NCBI GenBank assembly: GCA_017501345.1
Contig: JAFVXC010000031.1
Location: 1 to 50,923 of the forward strand
From: Clostridia bacterium
Lineage (GTDB): Bacteria; Bacillota_A; Clostridia; Oscillospirales; CAG-272
Reading direction: 5' to 3'
DNA: 50,923 nucleotides
Within the stretch, counting starts at the first letter, position 1; every line of letters begins with the position of its first letter. A program made the translations under genes and the position numbers. This document shows positions 4,597 to 13,609 of the stretch, piece after piece. The notes under the pieces were generated by a model. The model did not search any database, was not told the DNA's origin, and saw nothing but the letters and a program-made list of their open reading frames with translations.

Positions 4597-6504
4597 ATGA
4601 AACGGTTGACAAGAAAGCAAAAACGGATGCTTTTTCGCATCCTCCTTTCGGCTGTAATCTTTTTCCCGCTCCTTGTAGTGAAGGAGACGGGCGTATGGGA
4701 TTTCCTCGGGAATCCGTACGTGGAGCTCGCTTTTTTTCTCGTCCCCTACGTTATCATCGGCTACGACGTTCTGTGGAAGGCGATCCGCAACATCCTGCGC
4801 GGCAGAGTGTTTGACGAATGCTTCCTTATGACCGTCGCGACGGTCGGCGCGCTTGTGCTCGGGTTTCTTCCCGGCGGCACGACCGAAAACGCCGAGGCGG
4901 TCGGGGTGATGCTCTTTTATCAGGTCGGAGAATTTTTCCAGAGCGTTGCGGTCGGCAAGAGCCGCCGTTCGATCGCTTCCCTGATGGCGCTTCGTCCCGA
5001 CGTGGCAAATCTCGTAGCCGAAAGCGGCGAAAGCAAAGAGGTCGATCCCTCGGAGGTGGCGATCGGGAGTACGATTCTCGTGCGTCCCGGAGAGCGCATC
5101 CCGCTTGACGGCGAGGTAGTCGAGGGCTTTTCAATGATCGACACGGCGGCGCTGACGGGTGAATCCCTTCCCCGTGAGGTTGCCCCGGGGGATGCTGTTG
5201 TCAGCGGCTGCGTCAATATGAGCGGTGTGCTTCGTATCCGCACAACGAAGGAATTCGGGGAGTCTACGGCGACGAAGATCCTCGAGATCGTCGAAAATTC
5301 GAGTGCGGTGAAGGCAAAAAGCGAGCGCTTTATCACACGCTTTGCGCGGTATTACACCCCTACGGTGGTATTTGCGGCGCTTGCGCTTGCACTGATCCCG
5401 CCGCTGTTCACGGGCTTTGACTTTGTTCCGTGGATCACCCGCGCGCTCACCTTCCTCGTCGTATCCTGCCCGTGCGCGCTCGTCATTTCAGTGCCGATGT
5501 CCTTTTTCGGTGGAATCGGCGGTGCGTCGAAGCGTGGCATTCTTGTGAAGGGCGCAAATTATCTTGAGGCGCTCGCCTCGGTCGGGACTGCGGTGTTTGA
5601 TAAGACGGGCACGCTGACGAAGGGATCGTTTTCGGTCACAGAGATCAGACCTGCGATGGTTACGAATGCAAAAGAGGTTCTTTGGATCGCCGCGCACGCC
5701 GAATGTTATTCGACGCATCCGATTGCCGTTTCTCTGCGAAAGAGCTTCGGTGAACCAATCGATCATGCACGTGTTTCGTCGGTCGAGGAGCTTCCCGGGC
5801 GAGGGGTTCGCGCGACGTTTGACGGGAGTGAGATCCGATACGTCGGAAACGCCGCTCTGATGCAGGAGCTTGGCGTTCACTATCCCGAATTCGGCGAGGA
5901 TGCGGTTGGAACGGTCGTATACGTTGCGACCGACCGTTTGTGTCTCGGCTGCATTACGATCGCGGACGAACCGAAGGAGGACGCCGCAGAGGCGATCTCG
6001 GCATTGAAGCGCCTCGGTGTAAGGCACACCGTGATGCTGACGGGTGACCGTCGCTCGGTTGCTGAGGACGTCGCAGGACGGCTTGGAGTTACCTCGGTGT
6101 ACGCCGAGCTGTTGCCTGCCGACAAGGTTCGTATCGTCGAAAGGCTGCTCGCGGAAAAGTCCGACAAGGAGACGCTTGCGTTCGTCGGGGACGGCATCAA
6201 CGATGCGCCCGTGCTGGCACGTGCCGACGTCGGTATCGCGATGGGGGCGTTCGGGTCGGATGCTGCGATCGAGGCCGCCGACGTCGTTCTGATGGACGAT
6301 AAGCCGACGCGCATCGTTGAAGCGATTACGATCGCACGGAAAACCGTTCGGATCGTGCGGCAGAATATTGCGTTTGCGATCGGCATCAAGGTGCTCGTGA
6401 TGGCACTTGCTGCCTTTGGTGTGGCGTCTCTTTGGCTTGCTGTCTTTGCGGACGTTGGCGTCGCCGTGATCGCGATCCTGAATGCGATGCGGGCGATGCG
6501 ATAA
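4597..6504 (+). CDS. cadA: P1B-2-type Zn/Cd/Pb-exporting ATPase
   Basis: 635-aa P-type ATPase that should export divalent soft metals across the cell membrane. Motifs in order: actuator 'TGES' (187-190); TM metal site 'CPC' (291-293); phosphorylation 'DKTGT' (Asp335); nucleotide-binding 'HP' (374-375); 'TGD' (482-484); and hinge 'GDGINDAP' (531-538). TM7 has Asn590 and Lys598, and TM8 has 'ADVG' (Asp619), the P1B-2 signature that separates Zn/Cd/Pb pumps from copper pumps. It begins directly with TM helices. The usual N-terminal HMA domain is absent and is instead encoded by the gene four bases upstream, so translation is probably coupled. Specificity agrees with the CadC-like regulator. Confidence 0.95.
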   Translation: MKRLTRKQKRMLFRILLSAVIFFPLLVVKETGVWDFLGNPYVELAFFLVPYVIIGYDVLWKAIRNILRGRVFDECFLMTVATVGALVLGFLPGGTTENAEAVGVMLFYQVGEFFQSVAVGKSRRSIASLMALRPDVANLVAESGESKEVDPSEVAIGSTILVRPGERIPLDGEVVEGFSMIDTAALTGESLPREVAPGDAVVSGCVNMSGVLRIRTTKEFGESTATKILEIVENSSAVKAKSERFITRFARYYTPTVVFAALALALIPPLFTGFDFVPWITRALTFLVVSCPCALVISVPMSFFGGIGGASKRGILVKGANYLEALASVGTAVFDKTGTLTKGSFSVTEIRPAMVTNAKEVLWIAAHAECYSTHPIAVSLRKSFGEPIDHARVSSVEELPGRGVRATFDGSEIRYVGNAALMQELGVHYPEFGEDAVGTVVYVATDRLCLGCITIADEPKEDAAEAISALKRLGVRHTVMLTGDRRSVAEDVAGRLGVTSVYAELLPADKVRIVERLLAEKSDKETLAFVGDGINDAPVLARADVGIAMGAFGSDAAIEAADVVLMDDKPTRIVEAITIARKTVRIVRQNIAFAIGIKVLVMALAAFGVASLWLAVFADVGVAVIAILNAMRAMR

Positions 6505-6524
6505 TATTACAAGAGGGTAACAAA

Positions 6525-7325
6525 ATGGAAAGAAAAGAGATCATAGAGCGGCTCACCGCTTTGCTTCGCGAGGCGGGTGAGATCCTTCTCGGCGCACACG
6601 CGGTCGATCCGCAGGACGACGTGCAGGTGAAGCCCGGGACGGCAAATTTCGTTACTGTCTACGACGTGAAGGTGCAGGAATTTCTGATGCGTGAGATCAA
6701 AAGTCTGATCCCCGATGCCGTCTTCATCGCGGAGGAAAAGGAGAACGATCCTGCCGTTTTGAACGGTGAATATTGCTTCATCATTGATCCGATCGACGGC
6801 ACGACGAACTTCATCCACGACTATCGGCACTCTTGCATTTCTCTCGCGATGGTATCGCGTGGAGAGGTTGTGTTTGGTGCGATCTACACCCCCTATCTTG
6901 GGGAGCTTTTCTCTGCCGAAAAGGGCGCGGGGGCGTATCTCAACGGTGCGCCGATGCACGTTTCCGATCGTCCGATGGAGCTTGCGGTTGCCGCCTTCGG
7001 CACTTGTCCCTACTACAAGGATACGCTTGCGGATAAGACCTTCGCTTTTGCGCGCGACGTATTTCTCGCTACGGCTGACGTACGCCGTCTTGGATCTGCC
7101 GCGCTCGATCTTGCCTATCTTGCGGCGGGACGGAATGATGTTTTTTTTGAATTTATACTTTCTCCGTGGGACATTGCCGCGGGAATGCTGCTCATTTCGG
7201 AGGCGGGCGGCATTGTGACGCAGCTTGACGGCTCGCCGCTGACCCTCTCTGCCCCATGCTCGGTCTTTGCGGGCAACGGAAGAACGCATTCCGTTCTCCT
7301 TCGGATGGCGAAAAAATACCAATAG
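6525..7325 (+). CDS. Inositol-monophosphatase-family phosphatase
   Basis: 266-aa Mg-dependent, Li-sensitive phosphatase fold. Metal ligands are visible: 'AEE' (Glu70, Glu71), 'DPIDGTTNF' (Asp88, Asp91) and 'PWDIAAG' (Asp216). The family includes SuhB (inositol-1-phosphate), CysQ (3'-phosphoadenosine 5'-phosphate) and sugar-bisphosphate phosphatases. The length and 'GTTNFIHDYRHSCISLA' favour the IMPase/SuhB group, but the substrate is not decidable. The ATG at 6525 has AGAGGG upstream and lies 20 bp after the ATPase stop, so it is the last gene of the metal-response operon before the terminator at 7334. A direct link to metal export is not obvious. Confidence 0.88.
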   Translation: MERKEIIERLTALLREAGEILLGAHAVDPQDDVQVKPGTANFVTVYDVKVQEFLMREIKSLIPDAVFIAEEKENDPAVLNGEYCFIIDPIDGTTNFIHDYRHSCISLAMVSRGEVVFGAIYTPYLGELFSAEKGAGAYLNGAPMHVSDRPMELAVAAFGTCPYYKDTLADKTFAFARDVFLATADVRRLGSAALDLAYLAAGRNDVFFEFILSPWDIAAGMLLISEAGGIVTQLDGSPLTLSAPCSVFAGNGRTHSVLLRMAKKYQ

Positions 7326-7333
7326 ATAAAGAC

Positions 7334-7368
7334 AAAAACGGACCGTCTGAACGAGACGGCCCGTTTTT
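7334..7368. terminator. Bidirectional terminator between the phosphatase and DUF378 genes
   Basis: AAAAACGG-A-CCGTCT pairs with AGACGG-C-CCGTTTTT (one A-C mismatch), loop GAACG. The A5 and T5 flanks let it serve the plus-strand operon and the minus-strand gene ending at 7381. Confidence 0.85.
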
Positions 7369-7380
7369 GTTATCGGCAAG

Positions 7381-7596
7381 TTACGCGTCGATCGCGTGAA
7401 AGCTTTCTCTCGCACGGAAAATGAGAGAGATGCACCAAATACCCGCAAGCGCTACGACTGTGTAGACGATGCGGCTGAGAAGCGCGGTCTGCCCTCCACA
7501 GATCCAGGCGACGAGGTCGAATCCGAAGAGTCCGATGCTACCCCAGTTGAGTGCGCCGATCACAGTGATAATGAGCGCGATTCTATCCATAATCAT
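7381..7596 (-). CDS. DUF378 family small membrane protein
   Basis: 71-aa protein with two membrane helices. The family signature 'ALNWGSIGLFGFDLVAWI' is intact, and the second helix is 'IVYTVVALAGIWCISLIF'. DUF378 proteins (YuzA-like) are small integral membrane proteins of unknown function, widespread in Firmicutes. The ATG at 7596 has AGGAGG nine bases upstream; an alternative ATG at 7590 is two codons downstream but badly spaced. It converges with the phosphatase gene across a shared terminator and is 139 bp downstream of the fusion protein gene. It is probably monocistronic or a read-through partner of that gene. Confidence 0.9.
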   Translation of the reverse strand: MIMDRIALIITVIGALNWGSIGLFGFDLVAWICGGQTALLSRIVYTVVALAGIWCISLIFRARESFHAIDA

Positions 7597-7735
7597 AGAT
7601 CAAAGTCCTCCGACTTCTTTGAAATTCGGACGCCTTTCGTGATATGCTTCGGAAACAGCGCCCTCTGTTTCGTAGTATGGACGGATTTTTTTCTTTTATG
7701 CGATAAAATGCGATTTTTTGATTTTGAGGCGATTT

Positions 7736-9535
7736 TTATGTGTCGGAGCTACAGTCCCCTGCGGTCTCCTCGGTCGTATAAGTGAGCGGGATCCCGTATT
7801 CGCGTTCGTAGATCTCCTTCCAGATCTCCGCGTTCTTTGCCATCAGCGTTTCGGTATTTTCTCCGAGCGAGCGGCCTTTTTCGGGATAGATCGGAGGAGC
7901 AACGTGGATCGTGTATTCCTGTACGGGGAAGCCGTCTTCGCCGATGTACTCGCTGTCACGCATCGTGATGAAGCACGGAAGCACGGGAACGCGCATCTTT
8001 GCGGCAAAGTAATAGCCGCCGGGCTGGAGGGGCTTCGGCTTGCGGTAGTTCCACCACATACTCTGCTCGGGATAGACGAGGACAAAATTGCCGTTTCGCA
8101 GGAGGGTGAAGGTTGCCTTCAGCATTTCCTTCTTTGCGCTCGGAGCGGATGCGAGCGGGACTGTGTTGCAGTGGCGCATCAGATAACCGTAGAAGCCCGG
8201 GAAGGAGGTGTAGTTCCCTTCGCGGATGACGCGATAGAAGCCGCGACGGTTCTTCTTTTGTCCCGACGCCTCGTAAACGAGCTCCATCGCGAAGCTGTCG
8301 AAGGCGTTGAAATGGTTACAGGTGATGACTGCGCCGCTCTCAAGAGCAGAAAAGTTTTCGATGCCGCGGATCTCGCGGATGATCAGGCGCTTGTTCTCGA
8401 TCTGCTCTTTTACAAAGCGGTGTGCCATTGCAAAGGCGATTGTGCGGTGCATACGGTTTATAGGGCTTTTGCGCAGATAATCGACCTCGCCCTTTTCGAT
8501 CGGGCGCGTGGGTGGATCGTCCTCGACGTCCTCAAGGAAGCTGCCGCTTCTCTCGAGCTGTTCGATCTTTTTGAGGATTTCTACTCTGCCCGCGTCGCGG
8601 TTTGCCGTGAGACGGTTCAGATAGTTGTCGGGGCGGTTGGTTTCCTCGACCGCGAGGGCAAGAAGCTTGTCGCAGGAAACGGCGTCGCGTTCTCGGTCTG
8701 CATCGGTATAGCCGTCAAGGATCGCCTTGATCTCGCTATAGACTGCGGTTTTCCTTGCGTAATCCCAAAAAATGTCGCCGTGTCTGCAATCTGCATAATG
8801 CCAGGGCTTGGACGTCATAATGTAATGCAGGATACAGCACTCCTCGATCGGGTCGAGGAGCTCGCCGAAGATCTCTGTGTTGTAGATCTGCGGAAGAAAG
8901 AGCACGTGATCCTTGCAGATCAGGTTCAGGTAGTCTTCGTCTTGCGTTACGCGGAAATTATAGACACCGAGCATTTTTACAAATTTTTCAAGAACCTTCT
9001 TCTCGCGGAAGCGGCGGCAATTGATGAGCAGGATCCCCGCATTGAAGAATGCGTGGCGGTTAATGCCAAGGCATTTTTCCACGTAGGTGCCGTATTCATC
9101 GACCTGCACCATAGCCTGCTCGTGGCAGGCTGCAAGATCGTAATTGTCTACGTCGTACGCGTACAGTTTCGAGATGTCGCCCGTTACGACCGTGTCGCTG
9201 TCGATGTAGATCGCTTTTTTCAGCTCGGGAAACATTTCCGCGATGAAAAGCCTGAAATAGGTCGTGTTTGAATAGTAATCGCGCAGAGGAAGGGTTCCGC
9301 TGACCGATTCGAGGTAGGCGTTTACACAGTTAAAGGTAATGTGGAAGGGCGGCTTTTGAAGTGCAAGCGTGCGCTTCTGATTCTCCTCTCCGATGTTGGA
9401 GTGAAGGATGTGGATGTGATATTTGAAGTCTTTCGACGCATTTTCCATCAGGGATGCGATCGACACCATTGTGAACTTTGCAAAATTGTCATCGCAGGCG
9501 TAGAATATATGGATGGTTTCGGTAAAGTCGGTCAT
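7736..9535 (-). CDS. Glycosyltransferase family 8 / PlsC-like acyltransferase fusion
   Basis: 599-aa two-domain protein. Residues 6-265 are a GT8 retaining glycosyltransferase: 'YIDSDTVV' gives the DxD metal/nucleotide-sugar site (Asp112, Asp114), followed by 'FNAGILLIN' (164-172) and 'HYIMTSKPWH' (237-246). A charged linker (about 270-360) leads to a lysophospholipid-acyltransferase-like domain (about 365-580). That domain has an HX4D motif in 'NHFNAFD' (His408, Asp413) and a 'VYPEQSMWW' motif in place of the usual FPEGTR. No membrane-spanning segment is evident; the acyltransferase region probably binds the membrane. The fusion suggests sequential glycosylation and acylation of one acceptor, for instance a glycolipid or capsule precursor, which is inference. 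The ATG has AAGGAGA upstream and its own promoter at 9609-9637. Confidence 0.9.
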   Translation of the reverse strand: MTDFTETIHIFYACDDNFAKFTMVSIASLMENASKDFKYHIHILHSNIGEENQKRTLALQKPPFHITFNCVNAYLESVSGTLPLRDYYSNTTYFRLFIAEMFPELKKAIYIDSDTVVTGDISKLYAYDVDNYDLAACHEQAMVQVDEYGTYVEKCLGINRHAFFNAGILLINCRRFREKKVLEKFVKMLGVYNFRVTQDEDYLNLICKDHVLFLPQIYNTEIFGELLDPIEECCILHYIMTSKPWHYADCRHGDIFWDYARKTAVYSEIKAILDGYTDADRERDAVSCDKLLALAVEETNRPDNYLNRLTANRDAGRVEILKKIEQLERSGSFLEDVEDDPPTRPIEKGEVDYLRKSPINRMHRTIAFAMAHRFVKEQIENKRLIIREIRGIENFSALESGAVITCNHFNAFDSFAMELVYEASGQKKNRRGFYRVIREGNYTSFPGFYGYLMRHCNTVPLASAPSAKKEMLKATFTLLRNGNFVLVYPEQSMWWNYRKPKPLQPGGYYFAAKMRVPVLPCFITMRDSEYIGEDGFPVQEYTIHVAPPIYPEKGRSLGENTETLMAKNAEIWKEIYEREYGIPLTYTTEETAGDCSSDT

Positions 9536-9608
9536 ATTTTCTCCTTCTTAGGCTCTCGGCAAAATATTTTTGTGGCGTTGTCAATTTTATAATGTGGTTT
9601 TCAAAACC

Positions 9609-9637
9609 ATATTACCACAAATTTTGCGTTTTGTCAA
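9609..9637 (-). promoter_or_regulatory. Promoter of the GT8-acyltransferase gene
   Basis: Minus strand: -35 TTGACA (9637-9632), 17-nt spacer, -10 TAATAT (9614-9609). It lies 74 bp upstream of the start codon and separates this gene from ruvX. Confidence 0.8.
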
Positions 9638-9704
9638 GGATTTTCTCAGATTATTTCTTAACAATATTGAATGGGAACGATCGTGCTCGGGCGATTTCCC
9701 GCTG

Positions 9705-10202
9705 TCACGTATTTTTGAGGCGGTCGATCGCGTTTTGCAGGATGATCTCTGCAGAAAGTGTGTCGATGACCGATTTGCGCTTTTCCCCGCGCGTATTCGT
9801 CTCATTCAGGAAGCGGGCGGCGTTCATTGTCGACATCCGTTCGTCAAAAAGGCCGATCGGGAGAGCGGTTCGCTCGGACAGAAGACGTGCGAGCTTGACG
9901 GCGCGCCTGGAGCGCGGTCCCTCACTACCGTCCATATTGATCGGGTGACCGATGACGATACCCGAAACGCCGCGCCGCTTCGCCTCCTCTGCGATCGCGT
10001 CAGCGGTCTTTTCGATCCCGCCGGGAGAGATTGTTCCGATGCCTGCGGCGAGCATTCGAAGGGCATCGCAAACGGCGAGCCCCGTACGCTTATCGCCGAA
10101 ATCAACGCCGAGCAGGGCTCCCGTCGTATCCTTCAGGTTCAGGATATGGTATGCCTCGGCGCCGCTATTGTTGGCGGAAGAAATGTTGCATATATCGCTC
10201 AT
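9705..10202 (-). CDS. ruvX: Holliday junction resolvase-like RuvX/YqgF
   Basis: 165-aa RNase H-like nuclease. Motifs: 'GVDFGDKRTGLAVCD' (first catalytic Asp34), 'VIGHPINMDGSEGPRS', 'FDERMST' (catalytic Glu) and 'SVIDTLSAEIILQ' with the last Asp. The family is essential in many bacteria and is linked to resolution of DNA junctions and to 16S rRNA maturation. About 28 residues precede the usual start of the fold. No internal start codon could remove them, and AAAGGAG lies before ATG 10202, so the extension seems real. It lies 21 bp downstream of cca and is probably transcribed with it. Confidence 0.93.
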   Translation of the reverse strand: MSDICNISSANNSGAEAYHILNLKDTTGALLGVDFGDKRTGLAVCDALRMLAAGIGTISPGGIEKTADAIAEEAKRRGVSGIVIGHPINMDGSEGPRSRRAVKLARLLSERTALPIGLFDERMSTMNAARFLNETNTRGEKRKSVIDTLSAEIILQNAIDRLKNT

Positions 10203-10223
10203 TTGTGACTCCTTTGGCGGATT

Positions 10224-11453
10224 TTAATTGGTTTCGGAGGCTGCTGCAATGCTTTGGGCGATTGAAAGCAGTGTTTCTCTTGTATTTTTTTGCGGATCAC
10301 GCAGTACCTCGTCAAGAAGCGCGGCGAGGACTTTGCCGATCTGTGGGCCTGCCGCCAACCTGTATGTGATTAAGTCACTTCCACCGATCGCGAGCTCCCC
10401 AATCGTTACGGGGTCGCCGTTTTCGTAGACACGGCGCACCTGCTTTTGCTTTTTCTGCGTATCGAGGCCGTGCAGAGCTGCGATCGAAAGTGCGCGTTCG
10501 GTGAGATCACCGTATGTTGCAAGGAGCTTTCTGGCCTCATAATCGGTATCGGGCGCCGGGATCCGACGATCGAGATCAGCAAGGACGGTGATGTCGTGGA
10601 ATTGCTTGTTTGAAAGCCGCAGACCACGCAACCACGGCTCGGCATCAGACCTTGAACGGCCATATAGCAGAAATCCGATGCGATCCTCAAATGCGGTGGG
10701 AAGCAAGTCGATTTTATCAAGAATATTCTCGGGTGGGAGCGTGTAGCTCGCGCCGTCGAAAATATAGGGGAAGATGCCATCTGCTTCGAGCATTTTCAGT
10801 ACCGTACGCGCGTCCTTTGCGATGGTAAGACGGCAAAATTCACTTGAAATTCGCTCTCGCGATATGTTTTTGAGGCGCGGAGCCTCGGAAATCAGCGCTA
10901 TTCTTGTCAATTTTTCAATAGAGAAGCCGAGTCGAGCCGAAAATCTGTATGCGCGCAGAATGCGCAACGCATCCTCTTCGAAACGCTTTTGAGGGTCGCC
11001 GACAGCGCGGATGAGCCCCTTTTTAAGGTCGGAAATGCCGTTAAAGCAGTCGACTATGCCGCTTTCCTCGTTCCACGCGAGCGCGTTGATCGTAAAGTCG
11101 CGGCGCGAAAGATCGTCTGCGATCCGATCAGAGAAGGTTACCTTCTCGGGATGGCGCGAATCCGCATATGTCCCGTCGATGCGGAAGGTCGTTATTTCGA
11201 TCGGACTGTGGTTTTTCATTACTGTAACCGTTCCGTGCTTCAGCCCGGTAGGGATCGTATGCTCGTCCTTGAAGACGTTGAGCACCTCCTCGGGGAGGGC
11301 GGATGTGGTTACATCCCAATCGTTGGGATCTTCTCCGAGTAGTGTGTCTCGGACACAGCCTCCGACGGTGTATGCGCGATACCCTGCATTGGTCAGTCGC
11401 GCGAGTGTATCTCGGATCTCGGGTGGGCATTTCTCTTGGATCGGATCGGTCAT
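10224..11453 (-). CDS. cca: CCA-adding tRNA nucleotidyltransferase (class II)
   Basis: 409-aa enzyme that adds or repairs the 3' CCA of tRNAs, needed here because the local tRNA-Trp does not encode CCA. Motifs: 'GGCVRD' (31-36); metal-binding 'DWD' (Asp45, Asp47); 'RRDFTINALAW' (motif B); and 'EEDALRILRAYRFSARLGF' (motif D, base selection). The C-terminal part lacks an HD phosphohydrolase signature, as in Gram-positive enzymes. First gene of a cca-ruvX unit, transcribed from the promoter at 11512-11540, which is divergent from mnmG. Confidence 0.95.
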   Translation of the reverse strand: MTDPIQEKCPPEIRDTLARLTNAGYRAYTVGGCVRDTLLGEDPNDWDVTTSALPEEVLNVFKDEHTIPTGLKHGTVTVMKNHSPIEITTFRIDGTYADSRHPEKVTFSDRIADDLSRRDFTINALAWNEESGIVDCFNGISDLKKGLIRAVGDPQKRFEEDALRILRAYRFSARLGFSIEKLTRIALISEAPRLKNISRERISSEFCRLTIAKDARTVLKMLEADGIFPYIFDGASYTLPPENILDKIDLLPTAFEDRIGFLLYGRSRSDAEPWLRGLRLSNKQFHDITVLADLDRRIPAPDTDYEARKLLATYGDLTERALSIAALHGLDTQKKQKQVRRVYENGDPVTIGELAIGGSDLITYRLAAGPQIGKVLAALLDEVLRDPQKNTRETLLSIAQSIAAASETN

Positions 11454-11511
11454 ATTCGTTCTCCGTTAAGCTTTAACTCAGTTATTGTTTGTATAAGACG
11501 CATATATATCT

Positions 11512-11540
11512 ATTATACCACAAGACTCGTGCTTTGTAAA
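11512..11540 (-). promoter_or_regulatory. Promoter of cca-ruvX
   Basis: Minus strand: -35 TTTACA (11540-11535), 17-nt spacer, -10 TATAAT (11517-11512). Confidence 0.8.
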
Positions 11541-11584
11541 GAGGGGATTTGCGGTTGCTTTCAAAAGAATATACAAATGCGCTA

Positions 11585-11613
11585 TTGACTTTCCGATCTT
11601 CGTGTGTTAAAAT
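11585..11613 (+). promoter_or_regulatory. Promoter of mnmG-rsmG
   Basis: -35 TTGACT (11585-11590), 17-nt spacer, -10 TAAAAT (11608-11613). The predicted transcript starts around 11620, just before the first parS site, which would lie in the mRNA leader. Confidence 0.75.
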
Positions 11614-11633
11614 AATTGTGAGATGAAGGCTTG

Positions 11634-11649
11634 TGTTTCACGTGAAACA
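11634..11649. promoter_or_regulatory. parS: parS site 1 (perfect)
   Basis: TGTTTCACGTGAAACA, the exact 16-bp ParB/Spo0J recognition palindrome. It lies in the leader of mnmG. Confidence 0.97.
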
Positions 11650-11685
11650 CGATTGACGTCTCATCCCGGAAAGGCTTGGTGGAGT

Positions 11686-13572
11686 ATGAAAACAAGGATT
11701 GCTGTGATAGGTGCGGGACACGCGGGCGTTGAAGCCGCGCTTGCGGCTGCACGAATGGGCATTGATACGGTGCTCTTTACAATGTCGCTTGACGCGATAG
11801 CGAATATGCCGTGCAATCCGTCGATCGGCGGAACTGCGAAGGGACATCTGGTCTATGAGATCGATGCACTTGGCGGAGAAATGGGCAGGGCGGCTGACCG
11901 TGCAACTTTGCAATCACGCACGCTGAATATGGGAAAGGGCGCAGCGGTGCGCTCAAAGCGCGTGCAAGCCGATCGTCGCTTGTATCAGCGTATTATGAAG
12001 CAAACCTTGGAAAACACGCCGAATTTACGCCTTGTGCAGGCAGAAATCGTTGAAATTTTGACCGAAACAGTGAATATAGAAGGCGAAAATGCTTCAAATC
12101 AACGCATTTGCGGTGTTCGGACGGCGATTGGGGAAGATTGGGGGTGCGAATGCGCCATTATTGCGACGGGAACCTATTTGCAAGGCCGCGTATTTGTGGG
12201 TGATAAAAACTACCCCTCCGGACCCGATGGGCTTCTGCCCGCGAACTCGCTCTCTGCGTCGATCGCTGCTTGCGGCATCCGCTTGATGCGCTTCAAGACC
12301 GGTACGCCTGCGCGTGTGCATCGTGCATCGATCGACTATTCGGTGCTTGAAGAGCAGCTTGGAGAACGCGACGCGATCCCGTATGCTGAATCGAGCGCGG
12401 AAAATTACCTTGAGGGCTCCGATCAGATGTCCTGCCACGTGGTGTACACGAACGCGGATACGCACCGTGTGATTCTTGATAATATCAATAGATCTGCACT
12501 GTATTCGGGGCAGATCCACGGCACGGGGCCGCGGTATTGTCCGTCGATAGAGGACAAGCTCGTCCGTTTTGCTGACAAGGAGCGTCATCAGCTTTTTGTT
12601 GAACCAATGGGCGCAGATACTGAGGAAATGTATATCCAAGGCTTTTCGACGTCGTTGCCGCCCGACGTTCAACGTGATATGCTCCACACGCTGAAGGGAT
12701 TTGAAAACGCTGAAATTATGCGTTATGCGTATGCGATTGAATACGACTGCGCAGATCCGCTTGAGCTTGAGCCGACGCTTGCGTTTCGCAAGGTGGAAGG
12801 ACTTTTTGGCGCAGGACAGTTTAACGGCACCTCGGGGTATGAGGAAGCAGCGGCGCAGGGGCTTGTTGCGGGTATCAATGCGGCTTTGCTTTGTAAAGGT
12901 GAGGAAATGATCGTATTGCGGCGCTATGACGGGTATATTGGAACCTTGATTGACGATCTGACGCACAAGGGCACGAATGAACCGTATCGGATGATGACCT
13001 CGCGCTCGGAATATCGACTTCTTCTTCGCCAAGACAACGCCGATCTGCGATTGACGCCGATCGGTCGGCGCGTTGGATTGGTGTCGGATGAACAATGGCG
13101 GCGGTTTTGTAACAAAAAGGAAGCACAGGAGGGCGAAAAGGCTCGTCTTGCTGCTACTTTCGTCTCGCAAAATGCGGCGAGCGTTTTTTTGATGCGACAC
13201 GGATTTGAAGAAATCAAGTCCGGCGTTTCTCTTGCGGAACTTCTGAAGCGCCCTGCAATTACGTACGAAATGTTGCGCGAGATCCCTTCGGATTGGCCGA
13301 CGCTCGAGAGGCGGATGATCCTGGCGATCGAAAATGATGTGAAATACGAGGGCTATATCAAGAGACAGATTGATGAAGCTGAGCGTCACAAGCGCCTTGA
13401 GACGAAGCGGCTCCCTGCGGACGTGGATTATACGCAGATTCGCGGGCTCAGAATCGAGGCGGCGCAGAAGTTGAATCAAATCAAGCCTTCGACGCTTCTT
13501 GACGCGCAGGCAATTAGTGGCGTGAATCCTGCGGACATCACGGTTTTGATGATCTATTTTGGGATTCGCTGA
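11686..13572 (+). CDS. mnmG: tRNA uridine-5-carboxymethylaminomethyl synthesis protein MnmG (GidA)
   Basis: 628-aa FAD/NADH-dependent enzyme that, with the GTPase MnmE (not in the window), makes the cmnm5 modification of U34 in tRNAs. Signatures: dinucleotide fold 'VIGAGHAGVEAALAAARMG' (7-25); 'MPCNPSIGGTAKGHL'; 'GDKNYPSGPDGLLP'; 'TGTPARVH'; 'GPRYCPSIEDK'; and the C-terminal MnmE/tRNA-binding segment ending 'ISGVNPADITVLMIY'. ATG 11686 was chosen because homology starts there. An in-frame ATG at 11623 would lie within a few bases of the predicted transcript start and would translate the parS site. The ribosome site for 11686 is imperfect: GGAG is only one base away, with AAGG 11 bases upstream. 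Confidence 0.96.
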   Translation: MKTRIAVIGAGHAGVEAALAAARMGIDTVLFTMSLDAIANMPCNPSIGGTAKGHLVYEIDALGGEMGRAADRATLQSRTLNMGKGAAVRSKRVQADRRLYQRIMKQTLENTPNLRLVQAEIVEILTETVNIEGENASNQRICGVRTAIGEDWGCECAIIATGTYLQGRVFVGDKNYPSGPDGLLPANSLSASIAACGIRLMRFKTGTPARVHRASIDYSVLEEQLGERDAIPYAESSAENYLEGSDQMSCHVVYTNADTHRVILDNINRSALYSGQIHGTGPRYCPSIEDKLVRFADKERHQLFVEPMGADTEEMYIQGFSTSLPPDVQRDMLHTLKGFENAEIMRYAYAIEYDCADPLELEPTLAFRKVEGLFGAGQFNGTSGYEEAAAQGLVAGINAALLCKGEEMIVLRRYDGYIGTLIDDLTHKGTNEPYRMMTSRSEYRLLLRQDNADLRLTPIGRRVGLVSDEQWRRFCNKKEAQEGEKARLAATFVSQNAASVFLMRHGFEEIKSGVSLAELLKRPAITYEMLREIPSDWPTLERRMILAIENDVKYEGYIKRQIDEAERHKRLETKRLPADVDYTQIRGLRIEAAQKLNQIKPSTLLDAQAISGVNPADITVLMIYFGIR

Positions 13573-13609
13573 CGATTGTGCGGATTCCCGGCGGATTTTG
13601 GGAGGATAT

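Noticed and set aside
7718..9271. 517-codon plus-strand frame over the GT8-acyltransferase gene
   Set aside because: The minus-strand protein has clear motifs and a promoter; the plus-strand product resembles nothing and lacks a ribosome site.
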